A stretch of DNA of 51,016 bases from Bacillota bacterium (GCA_023417635.1 JAEZFF010000046.1:1-51016), one strand, 5' to 3'; shown: positions 40,339 through 49,183, counted from the stretch's first letter. The notes: generated by a model not told the origin, from the sequence alone. Made by a program: numbers and translations.

Positions 40339-41814
40339 TTGTCGTTTGTGTCGTTTCAGTTCCTGCTCTTTTTCCCCATCGTTGGATTAATTTATTTTGC
40401 AATTCCGCATAAATTCCACTGGATCTGGCTTTTGGCCGCAAGCTATTACTTCCTGATGAGCTGGAACCCCTATTATGCCATCCTGCTTTTCCTTTCGACT
40501 ATTACCACTTGGCTGAGCGGTTTTTTAATTGGAAGGTCTGCGGAGTTTCCAAACCTGAGGCATCCCGCCCGAAAAAAACTGTGGCTGATACTCAGCCTGG
40601 TTTTTAACCTTGGAATCCTGTTCGTTTTTAAGTATCTGAATTTCTTCTGTGAGCTCTCAGCAGCACTTCTTCATACCTTCGGGGTACCGGCAGCACAGAT
40701 GCACTTTGACCTCTTGCTTCCGGTTGGAATTTCATTTTATACCTTTCAGGCTCTGGGGTATTCCATTGATGTGTACCGGGGCGTAATAAAGCCGGAAAAG
40801 AATTTCGGCAGGTATGCGCTTTTTGTGTCATTTTTTCCGCAGCTTGTAGCAGGCCCCATTGCGCGCTACAAAGATATGCTTTCGCAGTTCCGGGAAGTCC
40901 ATTCGTTTGACTATGAGCGTGCAAAACGCGGCTTTTTACTGATGCTGTGGGGATATTTTCAGAAAATGGTGGTGGCAGACCGCCTGAAGACATTGGTCGA
41001 TACGGTTTACAACAGCCCGCAGAGTCATTACGGCCCAGATGTGATTGTTGCAACCATATTTTTTGCTTTCCAGCTTTACTGCGATTTCAGCGGGTACTCC
41101 GACATTGCGATTGGCGCTGCTGAAGTCATGGGATTCCGGCTGGCTAAGAATTTTGACGCCCCGTATTTTTCTGTGTCCATCAAGGATTTTTGGAGGCGGT
41201 GGCACATCACACTGGGAACGTGGCTCCGGGATTACCTGTATATCCCCCTTGGGGGAAACCGATGCTCAAAACTGCGCCGTTACGGAAACCTGATGGCTGT
41301 TTTCCTCGTGTGCGGCCTATGGCACGGCGCTTCACTTTCTTTCCTCGTATGGGGCGCTTTCCATGGTCTGTACCAGATCATCGGCCTGCTGACAAAATCG
41401 GCGAGGCAGCGCCTTCAAAACCGGATGCACATTCCGCAGGATGCTTTTTGGCTGAAAGCAATGCGCATCGGCTGTACTTTCCTGCTGACAGACTTTGCGT
41501 GGATTTTTTTTCGGGCAAAAGGCCTTTCCAGCGCGTTGCTCCTAATACGCAACCTGTTCCGGTTCTCCGCCTGGGACGGCAGCCTGCTGAACCTCGGCCT
41601 GCCAATACCGGAACTCTGCGCTGCTCTTTTGGGCATAGCAGCCGTGCTTGCCGCTGATTTTCTGAACCGCCGCTATGACTTGTCAGGGCTGTTTCTGAAG
41701 CAAAAGCCATTTTCTCAGTGGGCCATCTGTACAGCAGCCCTGTTTCTGATTGCTGTTTTCGGAATATATGGTCCCTTTAACGCATCCGGGCAGTTTATTT
41801 ATTCTCAATTTTAA
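40339..41814 (+). CDS. MBOAT family O-acyltransferase (AlgI/DltB-like), second copy
   Basis: A 491-residue multi-span membrane acyltransferase. Conserved blocks are PVGISFYTFQALGYSIDVYRG, FFPQLVAGPIARY, FWRRWHITLGTWLRDYLYIP and CGLWHGASLSFLVWG with the catalytic histidine. The frame opens at ATG 40306, but TTG 40339 has GGGGGGA at the right distance and gives a family-like N-terminus (MSFVSFQFLLFF). It is followed 14 bases later by an SGNH/DltD-like gene, and together they form an acylation pair for a surface polymer. It is a second, clearly distinct copy compared with the gene at 9433. The whole pair lies between two direct repeats. Confidence 0.92.
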   Translation: MSFVSFQFLLFFPIVGLIYFAIPHKFHWIWLLAASYYFLMSWNPYYAILLFLSTITTWLSGFLIGRSAEFPNLRHPARKKLWLILSLVFNLGILFVFKYLNFFCELSAALLHTFGVPAAQMHFDLLLPVGISFYTFQALGYSIDVYRGVIKPEKNFGRYALFVSFFPQLVAGPIARYKDMLSQFREVHSFDYERAKRGFLLMLWGYFQKMVVADRLKTLVDTVYNSPQSHYGPDVIVATIFFAFQLYCDFSGYSDIAIGAAEVMGFRLAKNFDAPYFSVSIKDFWRRWHITLGTWLRDYLYIPLGGNRCSKLRRYGNLMAVFLVCGLWHGASLSFLVWGAFHGLYQIIGLLTKSARQRLQNRMHIPQDAFWLKAMRIGCTFLLTDFAWIFFRAKGLSSALLLIRNLFRFSAWDGSLLNLGLPIPELCAALLGIAAVLAADFLNRRYDLSGLFLKQKPFSQWAICTAALFLIAVFGIYGPFNASGQFIYSQF

Positions 41815-41828
41815 AGGAAAGAATGACA

Positions 41829-42875
41829 ATGAGAAAAAAAGTATTCATACGAATCTGCGCTGTTTGTCTGCCGGTCGTTTTCATCCTTGCTGCTCTGTCC
41901 GGAATTCTGACGCTGAAAACGGCTCACACGGGAGATTTGCAGGAGGGGCTGTATCTGTCAGATGACACCTATGATGTGGTGCTCATGGGGGGAAGCCATA
42001 TGAACGGCGGCATCGACCCGAATGTGCTGTGGGACCGGTATGGCATTTCCAGCTATAACTATGCAACCGGCGGTCAGCCGATAGCCGAAACGTATTATCT
42101 CTTGCAGGAAGTACTGAAAAAACATAAAAACCCCGTTGTGGTTCTCGACGTCTTTTACCTTGCAATGTCGGCAACCTACGGAGATGACGCGTGGGTCAGC
42201 ATTCCGCTGGACAACATGAAACTTTCTTCCAATAAGCTGGAAGCGATTCAAAACTGCACGCCGCCTTCGGAGTGGATTTTTTCGCTTTTGCCGTCGCTGA
42301 AATATCATTATCGCTGGTCAGAGCTTACTCAAAGTGATTTTTGCTATGATAACTCAATCACCTATTACACAAAAGGCTTTAACGCGGGAAATGACTGCTA
42401 CGGAAAGCCCCTTACAACTTACGTAAATACAGATGCAAGGGCTGCTATTCCGGAAAAGAACCTCGATTATTTCAACAAGATTATTCAGCTTTCCAAAACC
42501 GAGCATTTCCCTCTGGTCCTTGTGAATATGCCAAGCGATTACAGCGTTGTGGAAAAAGACGGCGACTGGGTGAACAACTGTGAGGCACTGTTCAACACCG
42601 TTGCGGATGTAGCCGAGCAAAACAAGATTCCGTTCCTCGACTATGATGACATGATGGATGAAATCGATCTTGATTTTCCCAACAATATGAATAATGCCGG
42701 GCATCTGAATATGTGGGGTGCGGAAAAAGTCAGCACCAATTTTGGAAAATACCTCAAGCAGAATTATCAGCTTACAGATCACAGGGCAGACAGCGCTTAT
42801 GCGCAGTGGTGGGACGATTTTAAAAAGTCCAAAGCATACACACTTCTGCATCTGCCAATTCTGCAAAATACATGA
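41829..42875 (+). CDS. SGNH/DltD-like extracytoplasmic acyl-transfer partner
   Basis: A 348-residue protein with one N-terminal membrane segment (about 6-30) and an extracytoplasmic SGNH-like domain. Block I is VVLMGGSHMNGG (Ser about 56), and the oxyanion region is near YATGGQPI. The C-terminal block reads NNAGHLNMWGAEKVS with His about 292. The usual DxxH Asp is replaced by Asn (about 289). ATG 41823 and ATG 41829 share AAGGA; the second has the better spacing. It probably works with the MBOAT upstream to acylate a wall or capsular polymer. The stop is immediately adjacent to the right-hand repeat copy. Confidence 0.82.
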   Translation: MRKKVFIRICAVCLPVVFILAALSGILTLKTAHTGDLQEGLYLSDDTYDVVLMGGSHMNGGIDPNVLWDRYGISSYNYATGGQPIAETYYLLQEVLKKHKNPVVVLDVFYLAMSATYGDDAWVSIPLDNMKLSSNKLEAIQNCTPPSEWIFSLLPSLKYHYRWSELTQSDFCYDNSITYYTKGFNAGNDCYGKPLTTYVNTDARAAIPEKNLDYFNKIIQLSKTEHFPLVLVNMPSDYSVVEKDGDWVNNCEALFNTVADVAEQNKIPFLDYDDMMDEIDLDFPNNMNNAGHLNMWGAEKVSTNFGKYLKQNYQLTDHRADSAYAQWWDDFKKSKAYTLLHLPILQNT

Positions 42876-42876
42876 C

Positions 42877-42968
42877 GAACAAGTGAAAGCCCTGCCGAAA
42901 GTGAAAGAGCCGAGAGTCTGCGGTTAACGCAGGCACCCGGCTCTTCTTTGCACCGCCCGGTAGGCAGC
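42877..42968. repeat. Direct repeat, right copy (flanks the second MBOAT cassette)
   Basis: Right-hand copy of 40049-40140. On the plus strand it encodes a remnant of the radical SAM C-terminus (EQVKALPKVKEP, then a stop at 42925-42927) with no gene attached. On the minus strand it contains the true C-terminus of the macrodomain gene. Confidence 0.8.
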
Positions 42969-43442
42969 TTCTGTTTCCGCATCAAAGCACACCATGGTTA
43001 CGTCACGCACGGCGGCGGAAGTTTTCAGGAAGTTCACAATTTCGTTCACAGCGATTTCCGCCGCACGTTCCAAAGGAAAGCGATACACCCCGGTGCTGAT
43101 GGACGGAAATGCCACGCTTTTGCATCCATTTTCTTCCGCAAGGCGCAGGCAGTTCCGGTAGCAGGAAGCCAGCAGTGCGTCTTCCCCGCTGCGGCCGCCA
43201 TACCAGACCGGCCCCGGCGTGTGGATAATGTATTGTGCCGGCAGGCGGTACCCCGCCGTGATTTTCGCTTCTCCCGTACGGCACCCGTGAAGCTTGCGGC
43301 ACGCCTCCAAAAGTTCCGGCCCGGCCGCGCGGTGTATGGCTCCGTCAACCCCTCCCCCGCCGAGCAGGGTCGTGTTGGCGGCATTTACAATGGCATCTGC
43401 GCGGCACTGGGTAATGTCACCGCGCACAACAGAAAAGCCCAT
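42924..43442 (-). CDS. Macrodomain protein (ADP-ribose / O-acetyl-ADP-ribose binding)
   Basis: A 172-residue stand-alone macrodomain, likely a cytoplasmic hydrolase of O-acetyl-ADP-ribose or of ADP-ribosylated protein (YmdB/MacroD type). Diagnostic motifs are VVRGDITQCRADAIVNAANTT, the catalytic LLGGGGVDGAIHRAAG, YIIHTPGPVW, and the distal loop FPSISTGVYRFP. The frame stays open upstream to 43622, but ATG 43442 with GGAGGGG matches the family start. It is divergent from the VOC gene. Its last codons lie in the right repeat copy, and a homologous tail survives in the left copy. Confidence 0.94.
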   Translation of the reverse strand: MGFSVVRGDITQCRADAIVNAANTTLLGGGGVDGAIHRAAGPELLEACRKLHGCRTGEAKITAGYRLPAQYIIHTPGPVWYGGRSGEDALLASCYRNCLRLAEENGCKSVAFPSISTGVYRFPLERAAEIAVNEIVNFLKTSAAVRDVTMVCFDAETEAAYRAVQRRAGCLR

Positions 43443-43494
43443 TTCTTTCCCCTCCGTTTTTCTTTTTAGTATAGCACAAAGGCCGTGTTTGCAT

Positions 43495-43523
43495 TTGACT
43501 TTTTCCCTGCAGTGTTCTATTAT
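43495..43523 (+). promoter_or_regulatory. Promoter of the VOC gene
   Basis: -35 TTGACT (43495-43500), 17-base spacer, -10 TATTAT (43518-43523). A TATACT element for the divergent macrodomain gene lies at 43473-43468 on the minus strand. Confidence 0.65.
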
Positions 43524-43567
43524 GAGCAGAAAGAATGAATTTGCCAAATTAAAAGGGAGGATTTTCA

Positions 43568-43939
43568 ATGGAAAAAGAAGTGGCTCTTGGCGATGTTCTG
43601 GTTGACTGCAAAGACTCCGCACAGCTGTGCAATTTCTATGCTGGGCTGCTCGGCTGGGAAAAGTTTACCCTGTACGGTGCGCCCGCTGTACGCAGTAAAA
43701 GCGGAATCACATTCCTTTTTATGGCGGAAGACGACTACGTTCCTCCGGTATGGCCGGAAGAAGACGGCAAGCAGCAAAAACAAATGCATTTTGACTTTTT
43801 GGTGCCGGATGTTCCCGCTGCGGTCCGCAAAGCGGAATCTCTTGGCGCTGTAAAGGCAAAAGAGCAGTTTGGCGGGGAAAAGTGGACAACCATGCTTGAC
43901 CCTGCTGGGCATCCGCTCTGCCTGTGCGCCGCTGAATAA
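43568..43939 (+). CDS. VOC family protein (glyoxalase/bleomycin-resistance fold)
   Basis: A 123-residue protein with two beta-alpha-beta-beta-beta modules. The first carries DVLVDCKDSAQLCNFYAGLLGWEK and the second MHFDFLVPDVPAAVRKAESLGA, ending in TTMLDPAGHPLCLC. This is the pattern of Glyoxalase_6-type VOC proteins. Candidate metal ligands are H in QMHFDF and the residues near the DPAGHP loop. The chemical role is unknown: it could be a dioxygenase-like, isomerase or antibiotic-binding protein. AGGGAGGA precedes ATG 43568, with its own promoter and a strong terminator downstream. Confidence 0.85.
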   Translation: MEKEVALGDVLVDCKDSAQLCNFYAGLLGWEKFTLYGAPAVRSKSGITFLFMAEDDYVPPVWPEEDGKQQKQMHFDFLVPDVPAAVRKAESLGAVKAKEQFGGEKWTTMLDPAGHPLCLCAAE

Positions 43940-43950
43940 AAAGCTGCATA

Positions 43951-43999
43951 AAAAAGTCCCTGTGCTGTGAGGCAAAGCTCACCGGCACAGGGACTTTTT
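43951..43999. terminator. Bidirectional terminator between the VOC gene and rbsD
   Basis: Perfect 15-bp stem AAAAAGTCCCTGTGC (43951-43965) with GCACAGGGACTTTTT (43985-43999) and an inner GAG/CTC. It serves both convergent genes. Confidence 0.9.
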
Positions 44000-44025
44000 T
44001 GCGGCCTGCGCGGTTTCATGCACTC

Positions 44026-44421
44026 CTAGAAATTAACCCCGCAGACGAGTATGACGTTGGCAAAAGAGGTCGTTTCGCCCGTGCGGACAACCACTTTTGC
44101 ATCTTTCAGCAGTTTTTTGAGCTCTTCGTGTGGAACATAACGGTGCGGCAGCCCCTTCAAAATTTCACATGTTTCATCGTGAAGTTTTGGGCTTACCGTT
44201 TTCATTTCTTCCGCGAGAATATAGGATTCCACCACAAGTTCGCCGGAAACCGCCTTTAACGTGTCCTTAAAAGACGGAATGCCGCGTACTAGGGAAAGAT
44301 CGACTACCTGTACCCCTTTCGGAATCGGCAGGCCAGGGTCGGCAATAACAAAATATTGCGTGTGGCCTATGCTGGCAATCGCCTTGCAAAGCTCCGCGTT
44401 CAAAATACCGCTTTTCGTCAT
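44026..44421 (-). CDS. rbsD: D-ribose pyranase RbsD
   Basis: A 131-residue mutarotase that interconverts pyranose and furanose forms of ribose before phosphorylation. The family N-terminus MTKSGILNAELCKAIASIGHTQ contains the catalytic histidine. ADPGLPIP and the C-terminal VVRTGETTSFANVILVCGV are diagnostic. The frame is open to 44478, but ATG 44421 matches the family start and leaves room for the operator. Unusually, it is transcribed divergently from the other rbs genes. A perfect palindrome at 44460-44477 lies between its -10 and its start. Confidence 0.95.
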   Translation of the reverse strand: MTKSGILNAELCKAIASIGHTQYFVIADPGLPIPKGVQVVDLSLVRGIPSFKDTLKAVSGELVVESYILAEEMKTVSPKLHDETCEILKGLPHRYVPHEELKKLLKDAKVVVRTGETTSFANVILVCGVNF

Positions 44422-44744
44422 ATAGAAAACCATCCTTTCACAACCACGCCATTGAAATGTGTTAAAACGTTTTAACATGTTTCAGCTTTTTATTATATCT
44501 TCTTTTAAACCAGAAGTATATAGCGTCTGCGACAAATTTTGGCGATTCTTATTTTGCATAATACACAAAAATACTAGTTTATTTAATGTTTTTTTAAAAA
44601 ATGTGTTGACAACCGTCGAATCCTGCGCTATTCTGTAGTCAAACGTATTACTAAATTTTCGGAATGCTTCGGGAAATTGTATAGTTTCCATAAAAGCAGT
44701 TTGCGCTGCAAAAAAGCTTTCCAAAGGAGAATCTACCGAAGCCC
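44422..44744. promoter_or_regulatory. Divergent rbs control region with RbsR operators
   Basis: A 323-base gap. TGTTAAAACGTTTTAACA (44460-44477) is a perfect 18-bp LacI-type palindrome about 15 bases downstream of the minus-strand -10 TATAAT (44497-44492) of rbsD. The rbsR operon promoter is -35 TTGACA (44606-44611), 17-base spacer, -10 TATTCT (44629-44634). A degenerate copy of the palindrome, GTCAAACGTATTAC (44638-44651), covers the expected start of that transcript. The ribosome site AAAGGAGA (44723-44730) sits 14 bases before ATG 44745, longer than usual. No gene is seen in the gap. Confidence 0.75.
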
Positions 44745-45812
44745 ATGAGAGTTACAATTCGGGATATTGCACGAAAAACCGGCCTTTCGGCTTCTACTGT
44801 ATCCCTCGTTTTGAATAAAAAAAGTCAGCGCATCTCTCAGAAAACGAAAGATCTTGTTCTGAAAACCGCGGAAGAGATGCATTACTGCCCCAACCAGATT
44901 GCCATTGGGCTCATTACAAAAAAGACAAACACACTTGGGCTGATTATACCGGACATTGCCAATATGTTTTTTGCCGAAATTGCAAAGGGAGCTGAAGCAG
45001 AGTGTCAAAAATGCGGGTACAGCCTCATGCTCTGCAACACAAATGACAACCCCCAAAAAGATATAGATTACACGAGAGTGCTTCTTTCCAAAGGTGTTGA
45101 CGGCATTCTCTTTACCATGGCCGTCAGTTCACAGGCCTGTAAAAACACCCACTGCGTCCAGATGCTGCAGCAGGCGGAAAAGCCTTTCGTTCTGGTTGAC
45201 CGCACGGTAGAGCAGCCTGGCGCCGCTCTTCCCGCACCGAGTGTGCTGGTAGACAATGAGTTGGGCGGTTACCTCGCAACCCGCCACCTGCTGGAACTTG
45301 GGCACCGAAAAATCGGATTCATCTCCGGCCCAATGGGCGAGCTTTCTTCCCAAAAACGTCTTTTTGGCTATATCCGCGCACTGCAGGAATTCGAAGTTCC
45401 CTTTAGCCCCACGCTTACAAAAGTCGGCGACTACCACACTACTACCGGTTTTCAACTTTCTGCCGACCTGCTGAAGCAAGGCGTTACGGCAATCTTCGCC
45501 TGCAACGACTTGATGGCTTACGGCATTTACAAGCAAGCTTCCCTGCAGGGGCTTCGCATCCCAGATGACATTTCCGTTGTGGGTTTCGATGACCTGCAGT
45601 TTTCCCAATATATGCAGGTCCCCCTCACCACATTAAAGCAGCCAGCCTACCGAATCGGTGAAAGCGCCGTCCAAAAAATCATCCAGCTGACTGAACACCC
45701 CGGTCAGGCTCAAAGCAACATCGAGTTTAAGCCGGAACTTATCGTGCGCAAAAGCACGGGCCCGGTTCCGAAAAAGAATAGAAGAACGGAAGAAGGCAGT
45801 AAAAATGCGTAA
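44745..45812 (+). CDS. rbsR: LacI family ribose repressor (RbsR-like)
   Basis: A 355-residue repressor. An N-terminal LacI helix-turn-helix (VTIRDIARKTGLSASTVSLV, residues 3-22) is followed by the hinge and a periplasmic-binding-like effector domain. That domain includes LGLIIPDIANMFFAEIAKGA, VDGILFTMA, a GYLATRHLLELGHRKIGFIS stretch and ISVVGFDDLQFSQYM. It probably senses ribose or a phosphorylated form. It heads the rbsRKACB operon and likely represses both that operon and rbsD through the palindromes at 44460 and 44638. The ribokinase gene overlaps its end by eight bases. Confidence 0.93.
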   Translation: MRVTIRDIARKTGLSASTVSLVLNKKSQRISQKTKDLVLKTAEEMHYCPNQIAIGLITKKTNTLGLIIPDIANMFFAEIAKGAEAECQKCGYSLMLCNTNDNPQKDIDYTRVLLSKGVDGILFTMAVSSQACKNTHCVQMLQQAEKPFVLVDRTVEQPGAALPAPSVLVDNELGGYLATRHLLELGHRKIGFISGPMGELSSQKRLFGYIRALQEFEVPFSPTLTKVGDYHTTTGFQLSADLLKQGVTAIFACNDLMAYGIYKQASLQGLRIPDDISVVGFDDLQFSQYMQVPLTTLKQPAYRIGESAVQKIIQLTEHPGQAQSNIEFKPELIVRKSTGPVPKKNRRTEEGSKNA

Positions 45813-46701
45813 AATACTAAGCTTCGGATCCCTCAACATTGACCATGTGTACCAAGTCGACCACTTTGTGCAGCCGGGTGAAACAACGGCGGCGCTGCGC
45901 CTTGACCTTCTGCCAGGCGGCAAGGGACTGAACCAGTCGGTAGCACTGGCCCGGGCCGGAGCTGAAGTGTACCACGCCGGGAAAATCGGCCCAGATGGCA
46001 CAAACCTCGTAAAGCTTCTTGCTGAGGCGGGCGTTCACACCGAATATATCGATAAAACCGGAAGCACAACCGGTATGGCAATGATCCAGGTAAACCGTGC
46101 GGGGCAGAACTGCATCCTGATAAACCACGGCGCAAACGGTGAAATTACAGAAGAATTTATTGACTCTGTACTCAGCCATTTTGGAAAAGGCGACATCCTC
46201 CTCGTGCAGAACGAAATCAACGCTCTTTCATCCCTAATTGGTAAATCGTTTGAACAAGGTTTGAGAATTGCACTGAACCCTTCGCCGATGGATTCCGGGA
46301 TCGCAAAACTCCCGCTTGATAAAGTGACCTGGTTTATTCTGAATGAAATTGAAGGCGAAAGCCTTACCGGCGAAAAAGAGCCGGAAAAAATTGCCGAAAC
46401 ACTGCTTAGAAGATACCCGCATTCAAAAGTTGTTCTTACCCTTGGCAAAGGCGGAGTCCTCTACAAAGACGCGGGCACGGTCTGCAGGCACGGGATCTAC
46501 AAGGTCCCCGTCGTGGACACAACAGGCGCCGGGGACACCTTTACAGGCTTCTTTCTGGCCTGCATCACCAGCGGGCGCAGCATAGAAGAATCCCTGCGGC
46601 TGGCTTCCGTCGCATCGTCCATTGCCGTTTCAAGAAAAGGCGCTGCAGTTGCAATTCCTACCCTTGAGGAAGTAGAAAAGACACATCTCGAAATGCAGTA
46701 A
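45805..46701 (+). CDS. rbsK: Ribokinase RbsK
   Basis: A 298-residue PfkB-family sugar kinase that phosphorylates ribose with ATP to ribose-5-phosphate. The substrate motif is LPGGKGLNQSVALARAGAEV, with Leu where GANQ is common. A NPSP stretch and the C-terminal signature DTTGAGDTFTGFFLA (D238-D244, catalytic base about D244) are present. It overlaps rbsR by eight bases, so the two are translationally coupled. RbsD supplies its furanose substrate. Confidence 0.94.
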   Translation: MRKILSFGSLNIDHVYQVDHFVQPGETTAALRLDLLPGGKGLNQSVALARAGAEVYHAGKIGPDGTNLVKLLAEAGVHTEYIDKTGSTTGMAMIQVNRAGQNCILINHGANGEITEEFIDSVLSHFGKGDILLVQNEINALSSLIGKSFEQGLRIALNPSPMDSGIAKLPLDKVTWFILNEIEGESLTGEKEPEKIAETLLRRYPHSKVVLTLGKGGVLYKDAGTVCRHGIYKVPVVDTTGAGDTFTGFFLACITSGRSIEESLRLASVASSIAVSRKGAAVAIPTLEEVEKTHLEMQ

Positions 46702-46721
46702 TAAGGATTTGAGGTGATATT

Positions 46722-48236
46722 GTGCATATTTCAATGAAAGGCATCAATAAAAGCTTTTCTGGAAACCAAGTGCTGAAAGATGCAGAGATTGACATTACCG
46801 ACGGTGAGATTCATGCCCTGATGGGCGAAAACGGCGCAGGAAAATCGACGTTGATGAAAATCCTGACGGGCGTTTATTCCCGCGACAGCGGCGAAATTAC
46901 CGTAGATGGAGAACCTGTGAATTACACCCATCCAAAGCAAGCCGAAGAAGCCGGCATTGTCTTTATTTACCAGGAGCTCAACAGCGTACCGGACTTAACT
47001 GTGCGCGAAAATATGTTTCTCGGCAAAGAACTCCACGGCAAGCTTGGCGTGCTGGATAAAGCAGCTATGGACACGAAGACACGGGAAGTGCTGGACCGGC
47101 TTGGCGTTGGAATCTCTACCAGCTGCCTGATGTCGGAACTTTCCGTCGGCAAGCAGCAGATGATTGAAATTGCCAAGGCACTGATGGTTAATGCAAAGGT
47201 CATCATTATGGACGAACCTACAGCCGCCATGACACTGGAAGAAACCGACACGCTTTTCCGCGTGCTGCGCGAACTGAAGGAAAAAGGCGTTTCTACCATC
47301 TACATTTCCCACCGTATGGAGGAAATCTTCCAAATCTGCGACCGCGTTACGGTTCTTCGCGACGGACAGTATATCGGCACCAAGCAAATTGGTGAAACCA
47401 ACATGAACGACCTCATTAAAATGATGATTGGCCGTGAAATCGGCGAGCGGTATCCGGCCCGGAACAGCAAGATTGGCGACGTGGCGCTGGAGGCTGAGCA
47501 CTTTACCAAGAAAGGCGTATTTGAAGACATCTCCTTCGCCGTTCATACAGGCGAAATACTCGGTGTTTCGGGTCTGATTGGTGCAGGGCGCACAGAAATC
47601 ATGCAGGCTATTTTCGGCTACCTGCCGTTTGAAAGCGGGACGCTGAAAATCTTCGGGAAAGAAGTGCACATCCACTCACCGGAAGAAGCCATTGCGCATG
47701 GCATTGGTTTTATTACAGAAGACCGCAAAACGGAAGGCTTAATGCTCAGCAAAAGCGTTCAGCTGAATGTTGCTTTGCCTAACCTGAAGCGTATCTCCAA
47801 CCGAAGCATCATTGACAATAAAAAAGACAGCAGCCTTGCGCAGCAGGCAATTAAAGAACTTTTCATCCGGTGCTCCAGTCCTGCTGAAACCTGTGAAAAT
47901 CTTTCCGGCGGAAATCAGCAGAAAGTAATCTTTTCCAAATGGATTTTTACCGACCCTAAAATTTTGATTCTCGATGAACCAACGCGCGGCGTCGACGTCG
48001 GTGCCAAGAAAGAAATTTACAACATTATCAATGCCCTGGCGGAAAAAGGCGTTGCCGTCATTATGGTTTCTTCGGAACTTCCGGAAATCCTCGGCATGAG
48101 CGACCGCGTCATGATTATCCATGAAGGGCATCTGACCGGAATCCTTGACAATAAGCCGGAGATCGCTGCCGCCGGCGCAACAATGGCAACGCAGGAAAAC
48201 ATTATGACTTTAGCGACGGGAGGCAAATTATCATGA
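46722..48236 (+). CDS. rbsA: Ribose ABC transporter ATPase RbsA
   Basis: A 504-residue tandem ABC ATPase typical of sugar importers. The first half has Walker A GENGAGKST, signature LSVGKQQMIEIAKAL and Walker B VIIMDEPT. The second half has a degenerate Walker A (GLIGAGRTE), signature LSGGNQQKVIFSKWI and Walker B ILILDEPTRGVDVG. The asymmetry is normal for RbsA. The start is GTG 46722, five bases after GAGGTG; the ATG twelve bases later is too far from that site. It powers RbsC. Confidence 0.95.
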   Translation: MHISMKGINKSFSGNQVLKDAEIDITDGEIHALMGENGAGKSTLMKILTGVYSRDSGEITVDGEPVNYTHPKQAEEAGIVFIYQELNSVPDLTVRENMFLGKELHGKLGVLDKAAMDTKTREVLDRLGVGISTSCLMSELSVGKQQMIEIAKALMVNAKVIIMDEPTAAMTLEETDTLFRVLRELKEKGVSTIYISHRMEEIFQICDRVTVLRDGQYIGTKQIGETNMNDLIKMMIGREIGERYPARNSKIGDVALEAEHFTKKGVFEDISFAVHTGEILGVSGLIGAGRTEIMQAIFGYLPFESGTLKIFGKEVHIHSPEEAIAHGIGFITEDRKTEGLMLSKSVQLNVALPNLKRISNRSIIDNKKDSSLAQQAIKELFIRCSSPAETCENLSGGNQQKVIFSKWIFTDPKILILDEPTRGVDVGAKKEIYNIINALAEKGVAVIMVSSELPEILGMSDRVMIIHEGHLTGILDNKPEIAAAGATMATQENIMTLATGGKLS

Positions 48237-49183
48237 ATTCTAAAGCATTGAAACGGTCGAACTTCGGCAGCGTTCTTCAGAACCTCGGCGCCCTGATTGC
48301 ACTGGTGATTCTGTTCCTTGTGTTCAGCGTTATCAGCGCAGATTTCCGCAGCATGAACAATATTCTTGCCCTGCTGAAGCAGGCTTCTACCAATGGCTTA
48401 ATTGCATTCGGCATGACCGGCATTATCCTGACGGGAGGCATTGACCTTTCCGTTGGTTCCCTGCTCGCCTTGACTACGGTCGTCGGCGCGCTCATGATAC
48501 ACGGCGGCACTTCCCCGGCTGTTGCCATGCTGGCAGTTTTGCTGATGGGCGTTCTGCTTGGCGCAATTAACGGTGTCCTGATTACCAAAGGCCGCCTGCA
48601 GCCTTTCATTGCGACCCTGATTACCATGACCGTTTACCGTGGCCTGACCTACATCTTTTCAAACGGCATGCCAATTTCAGACCTTGGCTCTGACCCAATG
48701 CTTTCCGGCGTAGGACGCGGCACACTTCTCATGATTCCGGTGCCGGTCTGGATTATGGCTGTTATGTTTGGTATTTACTTCTTTGCTTTGAACAAAACGA
48801 CTTTCGGCCGTAAAGTCTACGCAACCGGCAGCAATGAAAAGGCCGCTAAACTGGCGGGCATTAACACTGCTAAAACGAAAGTCATCCTCTACACCATTTC
48901 CGGTTTTCTTTCCGCACTTGCCGGCCTCATCCTTGTTTCGCGCCTTGGCTCAGCCCAGCCAACCATTGGCGCTGGCTACGAAACGGACGCCATCGCTGCC
49001 GTCGCCCTTGGCGGGACGAGCATGATGGGCGGCCGCGGCAAAATCTACGGCACCCTTATCGGTGTTTTAATTATCGCTGTATTAAACAACGGGCTTAACA
49101 TCATGAATGTTTCTTCGTATTACCAAAACGTCGTAAAAGGCATCGTAATTCTGCTTGCCGTTCTTTCAGACCGCAAACGCTGA
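48233..49183 (+). CDS. rbsC: Ribose ABC transporter permease RbsC
   Basis: A 316-residue permease with about ten hydrophobic segments. Family blocks are GMTGIILTGGIDLSVGSLLA, INGVLITKGRLQPFIATLIT, the loop TFGRKVYATGSNEKAAKLAG, and AVALGGTSMMGGRGKIYGTL. The ATG overlaps the rbsA stop by four bases. The gene ends 15 bases before the open frame of rbsB. It forms the membrane channel for ribose uptake. Confidence 0.95.
   Translation: MNSKALKRSNFGSVLQNLGALIALVILFLVFSVISADFRSMNNILALLKQASTNGLIAFGMTGIILTGGIDLSVGSLLALTTVVGALMIHGGTSPAVAMLAVLLMGVLLGAINGVLITKGRLQPFIATLITMTVYRGLTYIFSNGMPISDLGSDPMLSGVGRGTLLMIPVPVWIMAVMFGIYFFALNKTTFGRKVYATGSNEKAAKLAGINTAKTKVILYTISGFLSALAGLILVSRLGSAQPTIGAGYETDAIAAVALGGTSMMGGRGKIYGTLIGVLIIAVLNNGLNIMNVSSYYQNVVKGIVILLAVLSDRKR

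Noticed and set aside
42718..42927. Plus-strand frame ending in a radical-SAM-like tail
   Set aside because: Only its last 17 codons resemble the radical SAM protein, and they belong to the duplicated repeat. The rest is out of frame within the SGNH-like gene, so it is a remnant, not a gene.
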